Source of the DNA: Paludibacteraceae bacterium
GTDB taxonomy: Bacteria > Bacteroidota > Bacteroidia > Bacteroidales > Paludibacteraceae
Direction: 5' to 3'
Length of the DNA stretch: 64,000 bases
Assembly (NCBI GenBank): GCA_017962085.1
Contig: JAGCWA010000002.1
Coordinates: 62,001-126,000, forward strand
Below the pieces are notes generated by a model that was not told the origin of the DNA, did not search any database, and saw only the letters and a list, made by a program, of their open reading frames with translations. A program made the position numbers and the translations under genes. Shown here in pieces: positions 8,447 to 18,872 of the stretch; the stretch's first letter is position 1, and each line of letters opens with the position of its first letter.

Positions 8447-9319
8447 TCAAATTCTTTCCAATACAGTTTTAATGAGACCTTCCATTGTACCTTTGTATGA
8501 GGTGTTCATGCTTTTGTCGACTCGTCCGGCGATGATGCAACATACGGTCATGGCTTTATGTCCCAACAGTTTCGCCATTCCTGCGACAGCGGAGCTTTCC
8601 ATTTCGTAGTTGGTTATTTTCTCGCCTTTGTAGTCGAACGACATGATTTTCTTGTTCAGTTCAGGGTCTGCCAAAGGAATGCGTACATATCTTCCTTGGG
8701 GACCGTAGAAGCCAGGAGCGGAGATGGTCACGCCCATCACCATATCCTTTCCGATACGGTTGACCAGTTCCTCGTCGGCCGAAACCACGTATGGAATGCA
8801 TAGTTTCTTCCTCCAATTGGTGTATTCACAGAATTTTGACTCGAAATCCTCGTCTGTGACGCCTTCCGGGAGGTCGTAGAACCGTATCATGCCATCGAAG
8901 CCTATCGAGCGCTTGGAGACCACGTAAGAGCCTACAGGCGTGAAATCCTGCAGTCCACCTGATGTGCCGATCCTGACCATCGTCAGTGTGGTGTGGTGTT
9001 CCTTGACGCATCGGGTCTGGAAATCTATGTTTTTCAGCGCATCCAGTTCGGTGACCACGATGTCTATATTATCCGTTCCGATGCCATGGGAGACGCAGGA
9101 TATCCTCTTCCCCTTATGGAGGCCCGTAATCGTGTGGAATTCACGGCTTTGAACGTCGCATTCTACGCTATCGAAGAAGGAGGCGACCATATTGACTCGT
9201 GTCGGGTCTCCCACTAAAATCACCGTATCCGCCAGTTGTTCCGGCTTGAGATGAAGGTGGAATATGGATCCATCCTCGTTGATGATCAGTTCGGAAGGGG
9301 GTATTATTCTGTTTGGCAT
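8447..9319 (-). CDS. Nucleoside phosphorylase (uridine phosphorylase-like)
   Basis: Phosphorolysis of a nucleoside to the free base and ribose-1-phosphate in salvage. The PNP/UDP-1 fold is marked by VILVGDPTRV near residue 35, VSHGIGTDN near 80, the phosphate-binding RIGTSGGLQ near 120 and the substrate loop NYEMESSAVAGMA near 235. Substrate (uridine or another nucleoside) cannot be set from sequence reading. Two Met codons two apart are possible. I chose the one at 9319 because AAGAG then lies 6-7 nt upstream, whereas it is too close to the ATG at 9325. It heads an operon with tilS. Confidence 0.88.
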   Translation of the reverse strand: MPNRIIPPSELIINEDGSIFHLHLKPEQLADTVILVGDPTRVNMVASFFDSVECDVQSREFHTITGLHKGKRISCVSHGIGTDNIDIVVTELDALKNIDFQTRCVKEHHTTLTMVRIGTSGGLQDFTPVGSYVVSKRSIGFDGMIRFYDLPEGVTDEDFESKFCEYTNWRKKLCIPYVVSADEELVNRIGKDMVMGVTISAPGFYGPQGRYVRIPLADPELNKKIMSFDYKGEKITNYEMESSAVAGMAKLLGHKAMTVCCIIAGRVDKSMNTSYKGTMEGLIKTVLERI

Positions 9320-9355
9320 AATCATCTCTTTTATATTAAACTATATGTAATATAC

Positions 9356-9363
9356 CAAAGATA
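9356..9363 (-). promoter_or_regulatory. -7 box for nucleoside phosphorylase-tilS
   Basis: TATCTTTG on the minus strand, 36 nt before the chosen start codon. Confidence 0.6.
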
Positions 9364-9410
9364 ATAAAGTTTTTGTTTTTTCGAGCGGGAAAGGTCTTTA
9401 AGTTATCCAC

Positions 9411-9446
9411 AAAAAAAAGACACCGCTCCTCACGAAGCAGTGTCTT
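9411..9446 (-). terminator. Rho-independent terminator of aspS
   Basis: AAGACAC-x-GCT stem (9417-9446) with an 8-nt loop, followed on the minus strand by eight T. It lies 37 nt past the aspS stop. Confidence 0.85.
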
Positions 9447-9482
9447 AATGAAATAATAAAACTATGAATATATGGAAAATAC

Positions 9483-11234
9483 TTACAAATTAACTTTTAG
9501 GCAAAGCTCTTTCAGTTGAGCCTCATCTATGGCGGAAGGCGAATCTATCATCACGTCTCTACCCGCATTGTTTTTAGGGAATGCGATGCAGTCACGGATG
9601 GAATCCAATCCCGCCAGCATGGATACGACACGGTCCAATCCGAAGGCAAGTCCTCCGTGAGGCGGTGCGCCGTATTTGAATGCGTTTATCAGGCAACCGA
9701 ACTGATCCATTGCCTTTTCCGGTGTGAATCCGAGCAATTGGAACATCTTGTTCTGCAGTTGCGAATCGTGGATACGGATGGAACCACCACCCAACTCTAC
9801 TCCGTTCATTGCCAAGTCGTAAGCGTTCGCGCGAACACGTCCCGGATCGCTGTCCAAGTAAGGAATATCCTCTGTCTTTGGACTTGTGAACGGGTGATGC
9901 ATCGCGTAGAAACGTTGGTCTTCCTCGCTCCATTCGAACAGCGGGAAATCGATGACCCACAACGGCGCGAATTTATTTTTATCCCTCAACCCGAGACGTT
10001 CTCCCATCTCCAGTCTCAGTTCGTTCATTTGTTTACGGGTCTTGTTCTCGTCTTCTCCGCAAAGGATCAGCATGAGGTCGCCCGGCTTTGCGTTGAAGCG
10101 TTCCGCCCATTTCTTCAAATCCTCTTGCGCATAGAATTTATCCACGCTGGATTTGAAAGAACCGTCCTTTTCGTATTTCACGTAGACGAGACCTTTGGCG
10201 CCCACCTGAGGTTTTTTCACGAAATCCGTCAGTTGGTCCAACTGTTTACGGGTATATTCCGCACAGCCCTCCGCGCAAATACCGACTACCATTTTAGCGT
10301 TGTCGAATACGCTGAATCCGCGGCCTTCCGTCAGGTCTTTCAGTTCGACGAAGGTCATGCCGAAACGCATATCAGGCTTGTCTGAGCCGTAAAGGCGCAT
10401 ACATTCATGCCACGTCATACGAGGGAAAGGATCCTTGAAATCAATCCCTTTCACGTACTTGAAGATATGTTTGATCATGGCCTCGAAGATGTTTAGCACA
10501 TCCTCTTGCTCCACATACGACATTTCGCAGTCTATTTGGGTGAATTCAGGCTGTCTGTCCGCACGCAAGTCTTCGTCCCTGAAGCACTTGACGATCTGGA
10601 AGTATCTGTCGAAGCCAGCCACCATCAGCAATTGCTTGAACTGTTGAGGGGATTGAGGCAAGGCATAGAATTGTCCCGGGTTCATTCTGGAAGGAACGAC
10701 GAAATCCCTGGCGCCCTCTGGAGTTGACTTAATCAACACTGGGGTTTCAACTTCAAGGAAATGTTGCTCGTCCAGGAATCTTCGAACTTCGAAAGCGATT
10801 TTGTGCCTCAATTCGATATTGGAGCGGACGCAGTTTCGTCTTAAATCCAAATATCTGTATTGCATACGAAGGTCATCGCCTCCGTCTGTGTTATCCTCGA
10901 TTGTGAAAGGTGGAACTTCCGACGTGTTCAGTATGGTGAGTTTCTCTGCGATGATTTCGATCTCGCCTGTCGGGATGTTTTTGTTTTTGCTGCTTCTTTC
11001 CGCCACTTTGCCGGTTACTTGGATCACCCATTCCCTACCCAATTTGTTGGCTTGGCCGCATAATTCGGGGTTGATATCCTCGTTGAAAACGATTTGGGTG
11101 ATGCCATAACGGTCTCGAATGTCGACGAAGGTCATACCTCCCATCTTGCGCGCTTTTTGTACCCACCCCGCCAGTGTGACAGTCTCGTTCACATTAGCGA
11201 TATTCAACTCTCCGCATGTTTTTGTTCTGTACAT
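9483..11234 (-). CDS. aspS: Aspartyl-tRNA synthetase
   Basis: Charges tRNA-Asp. Bacterial-type class II enzyme of 583 residues. An N-terminal OB-fold anticodon domain ([23 protein letters not shown]) is followed by motif 2 ([20 protein letters not shown]), the bacterial GAD insertion, and motif 3 ([16 protein letters not shown]) near the C-terminus. The gene stands alone with its own promoter and terminator. The sequence does not show whether it also charges tRNA-Asn; gatCAB or asnS presence elsewhere in the genome would decide that. Confidence 0.97.
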   Translation of the reverse strand: MYRTKTCGELNIANVNETVTLAGWVQKARKMGGMTFVDIRDRYGITQIVFNEDINPELCGQANKLGREWVIQVTGKVAERSSKNKNIPTGEIEIIAEKLTILNTSEVPPFTIEDNTDGGDDLRMQYRYLDLRRNCVRSNIELRHKIAFEVRRFLDEQHFLEVETPVLIKSTPEGARDFVVPSRMNPGQFYALPQSPQQFKQLLMVAGFDRYFQIVKCFRDEDLRADRQPEFTQIDCEMSYVEQEDVLNIFEAMIKHIFKYVKGIDFKDPFPRMTWHECMRLYGSDKPDMRFGMTFVELKDLTEGRGFSVFDNAKMVVGICAEGCAEYTRKQLDQLTDFVKKPQVGAKGLVYVKYEKDGSFKSSVDKFYAQEDLKKWAERFNAKPGDLMLILCGEDENKTRKQMNELRLEMGERLGLRDKNKFAPLWVIDFPLFEWSEEDQRFYAMHHPFTSPKTEDIPYLDSDPGRVRANAYDLAMNGVELGGGSIRIHDSQLQNKMFQLLGFTPEKAMDQFGCLINAFKYGAPPHGGLAFGLDRVVSMLAGLDSIRDCIAFPKNNAGRDVMIDSPSAIDEAQLKELCLKVNL

Positions 11235-11256
11235 ATTCGATACACGTTTGCTTGCA

Positions 11257-11264
11257 CAAAATTA
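11257..11264 (-). promoter_or_regulatory. -7 box for aspS
   Basis: TAATTTTG on the minus strand, 22 nt before the aspS start, within the 58-nt gap to the glycosyltransferase gene. Confidence 0.6.
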
Positions 11265-11292
11265 CATTTTTTTTGTGATAGGTGGAGACATT

Positions 11293-12138
11293 TTAGCTTT
11301 TTTTTCTCTTCGGCAGATGAATTTTGCTTTTTATCGCGGCGTATTTCTTTAGGCGTACCTTTTTGAAGTAATGGCAGAATCCGCATATCTTTTTCCATGT
11401 CTGCATGGAGAAGAATTTCTGCGTGGTGGTCGTGTTGTATTCGTAGGCATGTAAGATGCATACCTGAGGCAGGCAAACCACTTTGTAGCCTTCCCTTTTC
11501 ATTCTGAAGCAGAAGTCTGCGTCGTCGAGTCCGAAGAAGAATTTCTCGTCCCAGAACCCCACTGCAATTTGGGCGCTACGTCTGATCATGTGGCATGCCC
11601 CTATCGTGTAGTCCACCTCGAAAGGTTCCGTTTGGTTCATGTCGTATATTGTGCGCTGGTAGTCTTTTTTGAACAATTCCATGTTGCAGCGCAGTGAGAC
11701 GTCGTGGATGTAAGCCTTCACGATGTGACGTATGCGCGGGAAACGTCTGCAGCTCTGTTGTGTCTCTCCGTCTTGTCCTTTCAGTTTACAGCTGCACAAG
11801 CCGACCTCCGGATTATCGTCCATGTAGGCTATCAATGCGTCGAAGGCTGTTTGGTTGAATTCCGTGTCGGAGTCCAGGAATAGCAGGTATTCGCTGGGAA
11901 GAGCGTTGACGATCCCTATGTTTTTGGCTGCGGCGACACCATTATTGCCCATGCAGCAGATCATCCTGACGTTAGGATACGAATATTCGATGGCAGACCT
12001 TGTCTCGTCAGTGGATCCATTGTCGATATACAATATCTCGACATCCTTGTTTTCCTTCAGGAAATCAAGGGAAGCGAGATTCTTTTGCAGGTAATGCCAA
12101 GAATTGTAGCCGACAATTATGATCGTCACTTTTTTCAT
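11293..12138 (-). CDS. Family 2 glycosyltransferase
   Basis: GT-A fold transferase of about 281 residues, probably adding sugar to a surface glycan or lipid carrier. The N-terminal VTIIIVGYNSWHYLQKNLASL is the GT2 signature. The nucleotide-sugar/metal motif is in LLFLDSDTEF, and GACHMIRRSA...GFWDEKFFFGLDDADF is the typical acceptor-side segment of rhamnosyltransferase-like GT2 proteins. I chose the second Met (12138) because AAGGA then lies 9 nt upstream, while it abuts the first ATG (12147). No transmembrane helix is obvious. No glycan cluster surrounds it, so substrate is open. Confidence 0.85.
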   Translation of the reverse strand: MKKVTIIIVGYNSWHYLQKNLASLDFLKENKDVEILYIDNGSTDETRSAIEYSYPNVRMICCMGNNGVAAAKNIGIVNALPSEYLLFLDSDTEFNQTAFDALIAYMDDNPEVGLCSCKLKGQDGETQQSCRRFPRIRHIVKAYIHDVSLRCNMELFKKDYQRTIYDMNQTEPFEVDYTIGACHMIRRSAQIAVGFWDEKFFFGLDDADFCFRMKREGYKVVCLPQVCILHAYEYNTTTTQKFFSMQTWKKICGFCHYFKKVRLKKYAAIKSKIHLPKRKKS

Positions 12139-12280
12139 ATCTGTCATTCCTTTCTAACGAATATAATGAAATTGGACGAGAAATGCAACGCCTCGGGCGA
12201 ATTATTGCGTGTGTGGGCTAATGTATTCATTGTTTTAACAAACAGATGGCTCTCTCTCGGGTAGATATTTTCTATGAACG

Positions 12281-12314
12281 GAAAAAAGAAAGGCGGACTT
12301 TTCGAGTCCGCCTT
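12281..12314 (-). terminator. Rho-independent terminator of the gyrA-TPR operon
   Basis: AAGGCGGACT / AGTCCGCCTT perfect 10-bp stem (12290-12314) followed on the minus strand by a T-rich run, 26 nt past the TPR gene stop. Confidence 0.85.
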
Positions 12315-12339
12315 CCCGTGTGTCTGTAGCGTTGAGCGC

Positions 12340-13575
12340 TTATTTCTTAGCTTTTACCTCTTCGAATTTCTTGTTAACTTCCTTGTATTTGTCGTTCATA
12401 CCCAGTTTGTAATATACAGAGCGAAGGAATTGGAGGTTATCCAAGTCTTCTCCGTTGATTGAACGGGCTTTTTCGAAGAAAGGAAGAGATTTCTTCAATT
12501 CGTCGCTACCCTTGCTTCTCTCCGCATTGTATTTCTTGATGTCCTTTATGCTATTGGCCTTCTCGATGATTTTCTCACCCTTCTTCTCGTAAGCCAAACC
12601 GCACTCGAACTGTGCGTCGAAGTCATTAGGGGTCAATTCGATTGCTTTGGTGAGGCTACCGATCGCTTCGTCAAAGTTTTCGTCTTTAAGGTACATCATT
12701 CCCTTGATTTTGTAGTATTGCGGATTGCTAGGATCCTTGCTGATCGCTTCGTTCAAGTACTTGATGGCGTCTTCCTTCTTGTTGTTATTCAAGTAATAGT
12801 TGATCAAGTTGCCGATGAGGTACTTGTTGGCTGGATATTTCTTCAAACCTTCGTTGATGGTGGCAACCATTTTGTCGTTTTGCTTGTCTTTGCTGTATGC
12901 GTCGCACAACCATTCGTACATTGTCTCTTCCTTGTAGGAATCCTTCTTCAACTCCTCCATGTATTTGATCATGATCGGACGTTTGTTTTCGTCTTGTGCG
13001 GCCAAGTTCACGGCGAGGTACTTCACTTCATTGAAGTTGATATCCTTGTTTTTGTCGATGCCCTCATCTTTCATGATGCTGTTGGATGGCAAGTCCAAAT
13101 ACATGCTAATCAAATTGAACGCTTTGTCGATTTCGTTTTTGCTCTGATGTTGTTGAGCTTCCACCAACAAGTAGTTGGCGTAAGTGACAACATTCTTCTT
13201 CACGTCCTTGGTGTATTTGGTTTTAACCTTACCCTTCTCATCAGGCAACTGGTCCAATTCACCGCATTTGAGGTATGCTTTAACAGCCTTGATTAGGTTG
13301 TCGCTCATCAAATTTTGGTCGTATTGCAGCTTGTTCTCCCTTTTTATCGCCTCGGCCTCATATATCTTGTAATATATTTGTCCTGCCACGTTGTATGTGT
13401 AAGCCATGTTGCTGGAAGAAGGATCCTTCATTGCAGTTTCAATGTCTTTGATCGCTGCTTCTGAGTTGAACGGCTGTTCGTATAGATAACCTTCAGCGCT
13501 TCTTACCAATTTCTTTTGTGCGAATCCGCTCATGGTCAATGCCACTGCGAATACCGTGATTGCTATTTTCTTCAT
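12340..13575 (-). CDS. Exported TPR-repeat protein
   Basis: Protein of 411 residues starting with a signal peptide (MKKIAITVFAVALTMSGFAQ), hence periplasmic or outer-membrane associated. The body is helical. Clear tetratricopeptide units lie between about residues 220 and 345 (PANKYLIGNLINYYLNN..., PSNPQYYKIKGMMYLKDENFDEAIGSLTKAIEL, PNDFDAQFECGLAYEKKG). It is lysine-rich. It lies 12 nt downstream of gyrA and shares its terminator, so the two are likely one transcript. Function unknown; TPR proteins of this kind usually act as protein-interaction scaffolds. Confidence 0.85.
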   Translation of the reverse strand: MKKIAITVFAVALTMSGFAQKKLVRSAEGYLYEQPFNSEAAIKDIETAMKDPSSSNMAYTYNVAGQIYYKIYEAEAIKRENKLQYDQNLMSDNLIKAVKAYLKCGELDQLPDEKGKVKTKYTKDVKKNVVTYANYLLVEAQQHQSKNEIDKAFNLISMYLDLPSNSIMKDEGIDKNKDINFNEVKYLAVNLAAQDENKRPIMIKYMEELKKDSYKEETMYEWLCDAYSKDKQNDKMVATINEGLKKYPANKYLIGNLINYYLNNNKKEDAIKYLNEAISKDPSNPQYYKIKGMMYLKDENFDEAIGSLTKAIELTPNDFDAQFECGLAYEKKGEKIIEKANSIKDIKKYNAERSKGSDELKKSLPFFEKARSINGEDLDNLQFLRSVYYKLGMNDKYKEVNKKFEEVKAKK

Positions 13576-13587
13576 GATATTTAATAA

Positions 13588-16110
13588 TTAGTTTTGTTCG
13601 TTAATATTGTTCTCATCTCCTGATTCCTGTAGGTTTTCCTCTCCCTCCAATTCCTCTTCCTCGTCTGGTTGGGAGAGAACCTTGCATACGGATGCGATCT
13701 GGTCATTCTTCTTGGTGAGGTTGATGAGACGTACGCCTTGGGTGGCGCGGCCCATCACGCGGACGTCTGTCACCTTCAGTCTGATGGTGATGCCTGACTT
13801 GTTAATGATCATCAAGTCATTTTCGTCCGTCACGCTCTTGATGGCTACCAAAAGACCTGTTTTGTCCGTGATGTTCATTGTCTTGACACCCTTACCGCCC
13901 CTATTGGTGATGCGGTAGTCTTCGATGTCGCTGCGTTTTCCGTAACCTTGCTCGGATACGACCATCACGGTCTCCGTTTGAGGATCGTTGATGGTGATCA
14001 TTCCTACTACCTCGTCGTCCGGACCATCGAGCGTCATACCGCGTACACCGGTCGCCGTCCTACCCATTTCCCTCACTTTCGTTTCGTTGAAACGGATGGC
14101 GCGTCCGTTGCGGTTCGCCAAGATGATTTCGCTATTTCCTGTAGTCTGTCTTACTTGGATGACTTGGTCGTCCTCCCTAATGGTGATTGCGTTGACACCG
14201 TTCGCGCGAGGACGGGAATAGGCCTCCAGAGAGGTCTTCTTCACGATACCACGTTTGGTGCAGAACATCAAGTAGTGTGACTTGCAGAACTCTTCGTCAT
14301 TCAGCGACTTGATCTTGATGAATGCGTTCACCTTATCGTCTGCGTCGATGTTAAGCATGTTCTGGATGGCGCGGCCTTTGGTTGTCTTGCTTCCCTCAGG
14401 GATATCATATACTTTCAACCAGTAGCAACGTCCTTTTTGGGTGAAGAACAACATCGTGTTGTGCATGGACGCCGGATAGATATATTCGATGAAGTCCTCG
14501 TCGCGCGAGCTGCTTCCTTTGGATCCCACGCCGCCACGGCCTTGTGCCTTGAATTCGTCGAGCGGAGTACGCTTGATGTAGCCGAGGTGGGAGATGGTGA
14601 TGACCATCTGATCGTCCGAATAGAAGTCCTCCGGGTTGAATTCCTCTGAAGTATACCTGATCTCCGTGCGTCTTTCGTCGCCGTACTTGCTCTTCACTTC
14701 CAAGAGTTCCTCCTTCACCACCTGCATTTGGAGGTCTTCGCTGGCGAGGATATCCTTCAAGTGGTTGATGAGTTTCATGAGGTCTTCGTATTTAGCCCTC
14801 AAATCGTCGATGGAGAGTTTCGTCAAAGCGCCGAGTCTCATTTCGACGATGGACTTGGCTTGATCGTCGTCGAATCCGAAGCGTTTCATCAAACCTTCCT
14901 TAGCCGCGTTCACGTTCTCGGAGGAACGGATGATGCGGATGACCTCGTCGATATTGTCCACAGCGACGATCAACGCCTCCAGGATGTGCGCTTTCTTCTC
15001 CGCCTCCGCCAGTTCGTAACGTGTTCTGCGAACGACAACCTCGTGGCGGTGAGCGATGAATTCAGCGATTAAATCTTTGAGGTTCAGCAATTTCGGTCTT
15101 CCGTGAACCAAAGCGATGTTGTTCACGCTGAAGGAAGACTGAAGCGCTGTGTATTTGTATAATTTGTTAAGCAAAACGTTGGAGTTAGCGTCTCGTTTCA
15201 CGTCGATGACGATACGCATACCCTCGCGGTCCGACTCATCGTTGATGTTGGAGATACCCTCCAGTTTCTTCTCAGCGACCATGTCGGCGATGTCCTTGAT
15301 CATTTCGGCGCGGTTCACCAAGTAAGGTATTTCGCGTACGATGATCTTTTCCCTACCGTTTTCGTTCTCTATCTCCACTTTAGAGCGGATGACCACACGT
15401 CCGCGGCCTGTCAGATAGGCGTCGCGCACGCCGGCGTAACCATATATGATACCGCCCGTCGGGAAGTCTGGCGCTTTGATGAGCTTGATGAGGGTCTCGA
15501 TGTCCACATCCTTGTCGTCCACGTAGGCCACGCAGGCGTCGATTGTGTCGGAGAGGTTGTGAGGCGGCATGTTCGTCGCCATACCCACGGCGATACCGGA
15601 GGCACCGTTCACCAGCAATTGCGGGATACGGGTTGGCAGAACCGTAGGCTCTTGGTGTTCCCCGTCGAAGTTGTCTTGGAAGTCGACAGTGTCCTTATCC
15701 AAATCCACCAGGATGTCCTCTGTGATTTTTTGCAGGCGGGCCTCGGTGTAACGCATAGCCGCAGCGGAGTCACCGTCGATGGAACCGAAGTTACCTTGTC
15801 CGTAGACGAGCGGGTAACGTAAGGTCCAGTCCTGCGCAAGGCGGACTAACGTACCATACACGGAGGAATCTCCATGCGGGTGGTACTTTCCAAGAACCTC
15901 TCCTACTATTCTTGCTGATTTCTTTGTTGGCTTGTTGGATACTAAACCCAATTCGCTCATACCGAATAAGACGCGGCGATGAACTGGCTTGAAGCCATCC
16001 CTGACGTCTGGCAACGCACGGGACACAATCACTGACATTGAATAGTCGATGTACGAAGAGCGCATCTCTTTGTCAATGTCGATTTGGATAATTCTGTCTT
16101 GATCAACCAT
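13588..16110 (-). CDS. gyrA: DNA gyrase subunit A
   Basis: Breakage-reunion subunit of gyrase, which introduces negative supercoils. 840 residues. The winged-helix/tower region has [17 protein letters not shown] near residue 35 and the active-site tyrosine in [11 protein letters not shown] near 120. The GyrA box (QGRGGVG) in the C-terminal pinwheel identifies it as GyrA rather than ParC. The quinolone region reads [10 protein letters not shown]: Ser equivalent to E. coli S83 is kept, while the place of D87 is Gly. The C-terminus is an acidic tail ([10 protein letters not shown]...). A TPR gene follows after 12 nt. Confidence 0.97.
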   Translation of the reverse strand: MVDQDRIIQIDIDKEMRSSYIDYSMSVIVSRALPDVRDGFKPVHRRVLFGMSELGLVSNKPTKKSARIVGEVLGKYHPHGDSSVYGTLVRLAQDWTLRYPLVYGQGNFGSIDGDSAAAMRYTEARLQKITEDILVDLDKDTVDFQDNFDGEHQEPTVLPTRIPQLLVNGASGIAVGMATNMPPHNLSDTIDACVAYVDDKDVDIETLIKLIKAPDFPTGGIIYGYAGVRDAYLTGRGRVVIRSKVEIENENGREKIIVREIPYLVNRAEMIKDIADMVAEKKLEGISNINDESDREGMRIVIDVKRDANSNVLLNKLYKYTALQSSFSVNNIALVHGRPKLLNLKDLIAEFIAHRHEVVVRRTRYELAEAEKKAHILEALIVAVDNIDEVIRIIRSSENVNAAKEGLMKRFGFDDDQAKSIVEMRLGALTKLSIDDLRAKYEDLMKLINHLKDILASEDLQMQVVKEELLEVKSKYGDERRTEIRYTSEEFNPEDFYSDDQMVITISHLGYIKRTPLDEFKAQGRGGVGSKGSSSRDEDFIEYIYPASMHNTMLFFTQKGRCYWLKVYDIPEGSKTTKGRAIQNMLNIDADDKVNAFIKIKSLNDEEFCKSHYLMFCTKRGIVKKTSLEAYSRPRANGVNAITIREDDQVIQVRQTTGNSEIILANRNGRAIRFNETKVREMGRTATGVRGMTLDGPDDEVVGMITINDPQTETVMVVSEQGYGKRSDIEDYRITNRGGKGVKTMNITDKTGLLVAIKSVTDENDLMIINKSGITIRLKVTDVRVMGRATQGVRLINLTKKNDQIASVCKVLSQPDEEEELEGEENLQESGDENNINEQN

Positions 16111-16147
16111 TATATATTCAACTTTATTCTACTCCGTAAAAATATCG

Positions 16148-16179
16148 TAAAAGTACAAAAAAAACACAACGGAGCAAAA
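16148..16179 (-). promoter_or_regulatory. Candidate promoter of gyrA
   Basis: Minus strand TTTTG, 19-nt spacer, TACTTTTA. The last base of the -7 box deviates from TAnnTTTG. Lies 38 nt before the gyrA start. Confidence 0.4.
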
Positions 16180-16257
16180 CCATGGAATTATTTTTGCGCT
16201 TTTTTGGTTAAAAAATGAGTAACGGGGCTTTTTTCGTCGCATTCCCACCTTTTTATA

Positions 16258-16288
16258 TTGTATGAGTCTGTCCGTTTTCTTATATTTG
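16258..16288 (+). promoter_or_regulatory. Promoter of clpC
   Basis: TTG (16258-16260), 20-nt spacer, TATATTTG (16281-16288). This fits the Bacteroidota consensus closely, 21 nt before the clpC start. Confidence 0.75.
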
Positions 16289-16309
16289 CCGAATAAACTA
16301 GGATGAAAA

Positions 16310-18871
16310 ATGGCTCTATATAAATATTCTCAAAACGTAAAGGATGTCTTGTCGTATAGTAGGGAGGAGGCGCAACGGTTGGGCGATTCGTACATCGCTC
16401 CCGAGCATATTCTGTTGGGTATCATACGCGACGGCGAAGGCCCTGCCAATCTTCTTTTAAGGCTTATGAACGTGGACGTGAATGCCGTGAAGGAATTTCT
16501 GGAAGACAGGCTTCGACAAGTGAACGAGGTGGCTATCGACAGTGACCTGCCTCTTTTGAAATCGACTGAAAAGATATTGAAATACGCTAGTCTCGAGACT
16601 CGGATGCTTCATCGTGACGAGTTGGGGACCGACCATCTGCTCTTGGCCATCATGCGTGAAAACACGAGCTTGGCGGCGGAGGCTCTCCGTCAGCAGAATG
16701 TCACCTACGATCAGCTTTTGTTGATGGTGCATAAGGATGAGGTGGATTTCTCCAATAAATTTGACCAAGTGGACGACGACGATGATGTGGACGACCCGAT
16801 GTATGGTAGCAGTGCGGCTTCCGGAGGCAAGGCTCGTCCGTCGGAGGAGGGTGCCGCATCGTTCTCTAATACGAAGACTGAACCTATTGTCGGGGGTGTC
16901 GACACGCCTGTGTTGAACAATTTCGGCGTCGATTTGACGAAGGCGGCGGAGGAAGGAAAGCTTGATCCTGTGGTGGGACGAGACAATGAGATGGAGCGTT
17001 TGGCGCAGATTCTGTGCCGCAGGAAGAAGAACAATCCGATTCTGATCGGTGAGCCGGGTGTTGGTAAGACGGCCATTGTGGAAGGGCTTGCGACACGCAT
17101 CGTGAACAAGAACGTGTCAAGGATTCTGCATGATAAGCGTCTCATTTCCTTGGATTTGGGAGCTGTTGTGGCCGGCACGAAGTACCGTGGCCAGTTTGAG
17201 GAACGCATCAAGGCGATTCTGAATGAATTGTCCAAGAATCCGAACATCATATTATTTATAGACGAGATACACACCATGGTGGGTGCGGGCGGAACGCAGG
17301 GCTCTTTGGATGCCGCGAATATGCTGAAGCCTGCCTTGGCTAGAGGTGAGATTCAATGCATCGGATCCACGACGTTGGACGAGTACCGCACGAAGATCGA
17401 GAAGGATGGTGCCTTGGAGCGTCGTTTCCAGAAGATTCTTGTGGAGCCTACTTCTCCGGAGGATACGCTTCAGATATTGAAGAACGTGAAGGAGCGTTAC
17501 GAGGACCACCATAACGTCTCTTATTCGGACGAGGCGTTGGAGGCGTGTGTGCGTCTGACGGGTCGTTACATTACGGACCGTTGCTTCCCTGATAAGGCGA
17601 TTGACGCGATGGACGAGGTGGGTTCAGCCATGCACATCGCTAATATTTCCGTGCCGGAGAACATCTTGAACCTGGAGGCGGAGATTGAGTCGGTGAAGGA
17701 ATTGAAGATGCAGTATGTCAAGTCGCAGGATTTCGAGCTTGCGGCTGATTACCGTGATAAGGAGAAGTCTTTGTCAGCCCAATTGGCGACGGAACGTAAG
17801 GCTTGGTTGGAGGATCAGAAGGAGAATCGTCTGCTGGTCTCCGAGGATGATGTGATGAAGGTCGTGTCAAGGATGTCGGGCGTCCCTGTCCAGCGTATGG
17901 CACGTTCGGAGGGAGAGCAATTGGTGCGGATGAACACGTTGCTGAAGTCGATGATCATTGGTCAGGACGAGGCGGTGGACAAGACGGTGAAGGCGATACA
18001 ACGCAATCGTATTGGTTTGAAGGATCCCAACAGGCCTGTCGGTTCGTTCATATTCTTAGGTCCGACCGGTGTGGGCAAAACCTATTTGGCGAAGACGTTG
18101 GCGAAGGAGATGTTCGGCAGTGCGGACGCGCTGATCCGTGTGGACATGAGCGAGTACATGGACAAATACTCCGTCTCCAGGCTGAATGGAGCGCCTCCGG
18201 GATATGTCGGGTATGACGAGGGAGGCCAGCTCACGGAGCAGGTTAGGCGTAAGCCCTACTCCATTGTCTTGTTCGATGAGATAGAGAAGGCGCATCCGGA
18301 TGTCTTCAACATGTTGTTGCAGGTGTTGGACGAAGGACGGTTGACGGATAGTACGGGACGTCATATAGATTTCCGTAACACGGTGATTATCATGACTTCG
18401 AATGCCGGCACGAGGCAGTTGAAGGAGTTCGGCAAGGGGATTGGCTTCTCCATGGCGAGCCGTGAGGGCGATCGTAAGTTGGCGCAGAGTGTGATCATGA
18501 AGGCGTTGAACAAAACCTTCTCCCCTGAGTTTTTGAACAGGGTCGATGATGTGATCATGTTTGACCAGTTGACCAAGGATTCGATATTTAAAATCATTGA
18601 TTTGGAGCTTGCCCATATCTACAAACGGATGGAGGAGTTAGGTTTTACTCTCACGTTGGATGAGGAGGCGAAGTCGTTCATAGCGGAGCAGGGATATGAT
18701 CCGCAGTATGGTGCCCGACCGATGAAACGGGCGTTGCAGAAGTATATCGAGGATCCAGTGGCGGAAGCCATCTTGGGCAATGCACCGAAGGCGGGGGATC
18801 GGCTATCCATTGTGATGAACAAGGAAAAAAACTCGACGGAATGTACCATCGAGCTCAAAAATAAAAAGTAG
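16310..18871 (+). CDS. clpC: ClpC/ClpA-type AAA+ unfoldase
   Basis: ATP-driven unfoldase that feeds substrates to ClpP. 853 residues: Clp N-domain repeats (about 1-145), an acidic linker, first AAA+ module with Walker A GEPGVGKTA (about residue 245) and DEIHTMVGAG, a UVR-like middle segment (SQDFELAADYRDKEKSL), then second AAA+ module with GPTGVGKTYLAK (about residue 585) and the C-terminal D2 small domain. The middle UVR-like element argues for ClpC over ClpA or ClpB. clpP is not nearby. The next gene begins one base after the stop. Confidence 0.95.
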   Translation: MALYKYSQNVKDVLSYSREEAQRLGDSYIAPEHILLGIIRDGEGPANLLLRLMNVDVNAVKEFLEDRLRQVNEVAIDSDLPLLKSTEKILKYASLETRMLHRDELGTDHLLLAIMRENTSLAAEALRQQNVTYDQLLLMVHKDEVDFSNKFDQVDDDDDVDDPMYGSSAASGGKARPSEEGAASFSNTKTEPIVGGVDTPVLNNFGVDLTKAAEEGKLDPVVGRDNEMERLAQILCRRKKNNPILIGEPGVGKTAIVEGLATRIVNKNVSRILHDKRLISLDLGAVVAGTKYRGQFEERIKAILNELSKNPNIILFIDEIHTMVGAGGTQGSLDAANMLKPALARGEIQCIGSTTLDEYRTKIEKDGALERRFQKILVEPTSPEDTLQILKNVKERYEDHHNVSYSDEALEACVRLTGRYITDRCFPDKAIDAMDEVGSAMHIANISVPENILNLEAEIESVKELKMQYVKSQDFELAADYRDKEKSLSAQLATERKAWLEDQKENRLLVSEDDVMKVVSRMSGVPVQRMARSEGEQLVRMNTLLKSMIIGQDEAVDKTVKAIQRNRIGLKDPNRPVGSFIFLGPTGVGKTYLAKTLAKEMFGSADALIRVDMSEYMDKYSVSRLNGAPPGYVGYDEGGQLTEQVRRKPYSIVLFDEIEKAHPDVFNMLLQVLDEGRLTDSTGRHIDFRNTVIIMTSNAGTRQLKEFGKGIGFSMASREGDRKLAQSVIMKALNKTFSPEFLNRVDDVIMFDQLTKDSIFKIIDLELAHIYKRMEELGFTLTLDEEAKSFIAEQGYDPQYGARPMKRALQKYIEDPVAEAILGNAPKAGDRLSIVMNKEKNSTECTIELKNKK

Positions 18872-18872
18872 G

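Noticed and set aside
9516..10385. 289-residue frame opposite aspS
   Set aside because: Shadow of a firmly identified gene, no promoter or recognisable domain.
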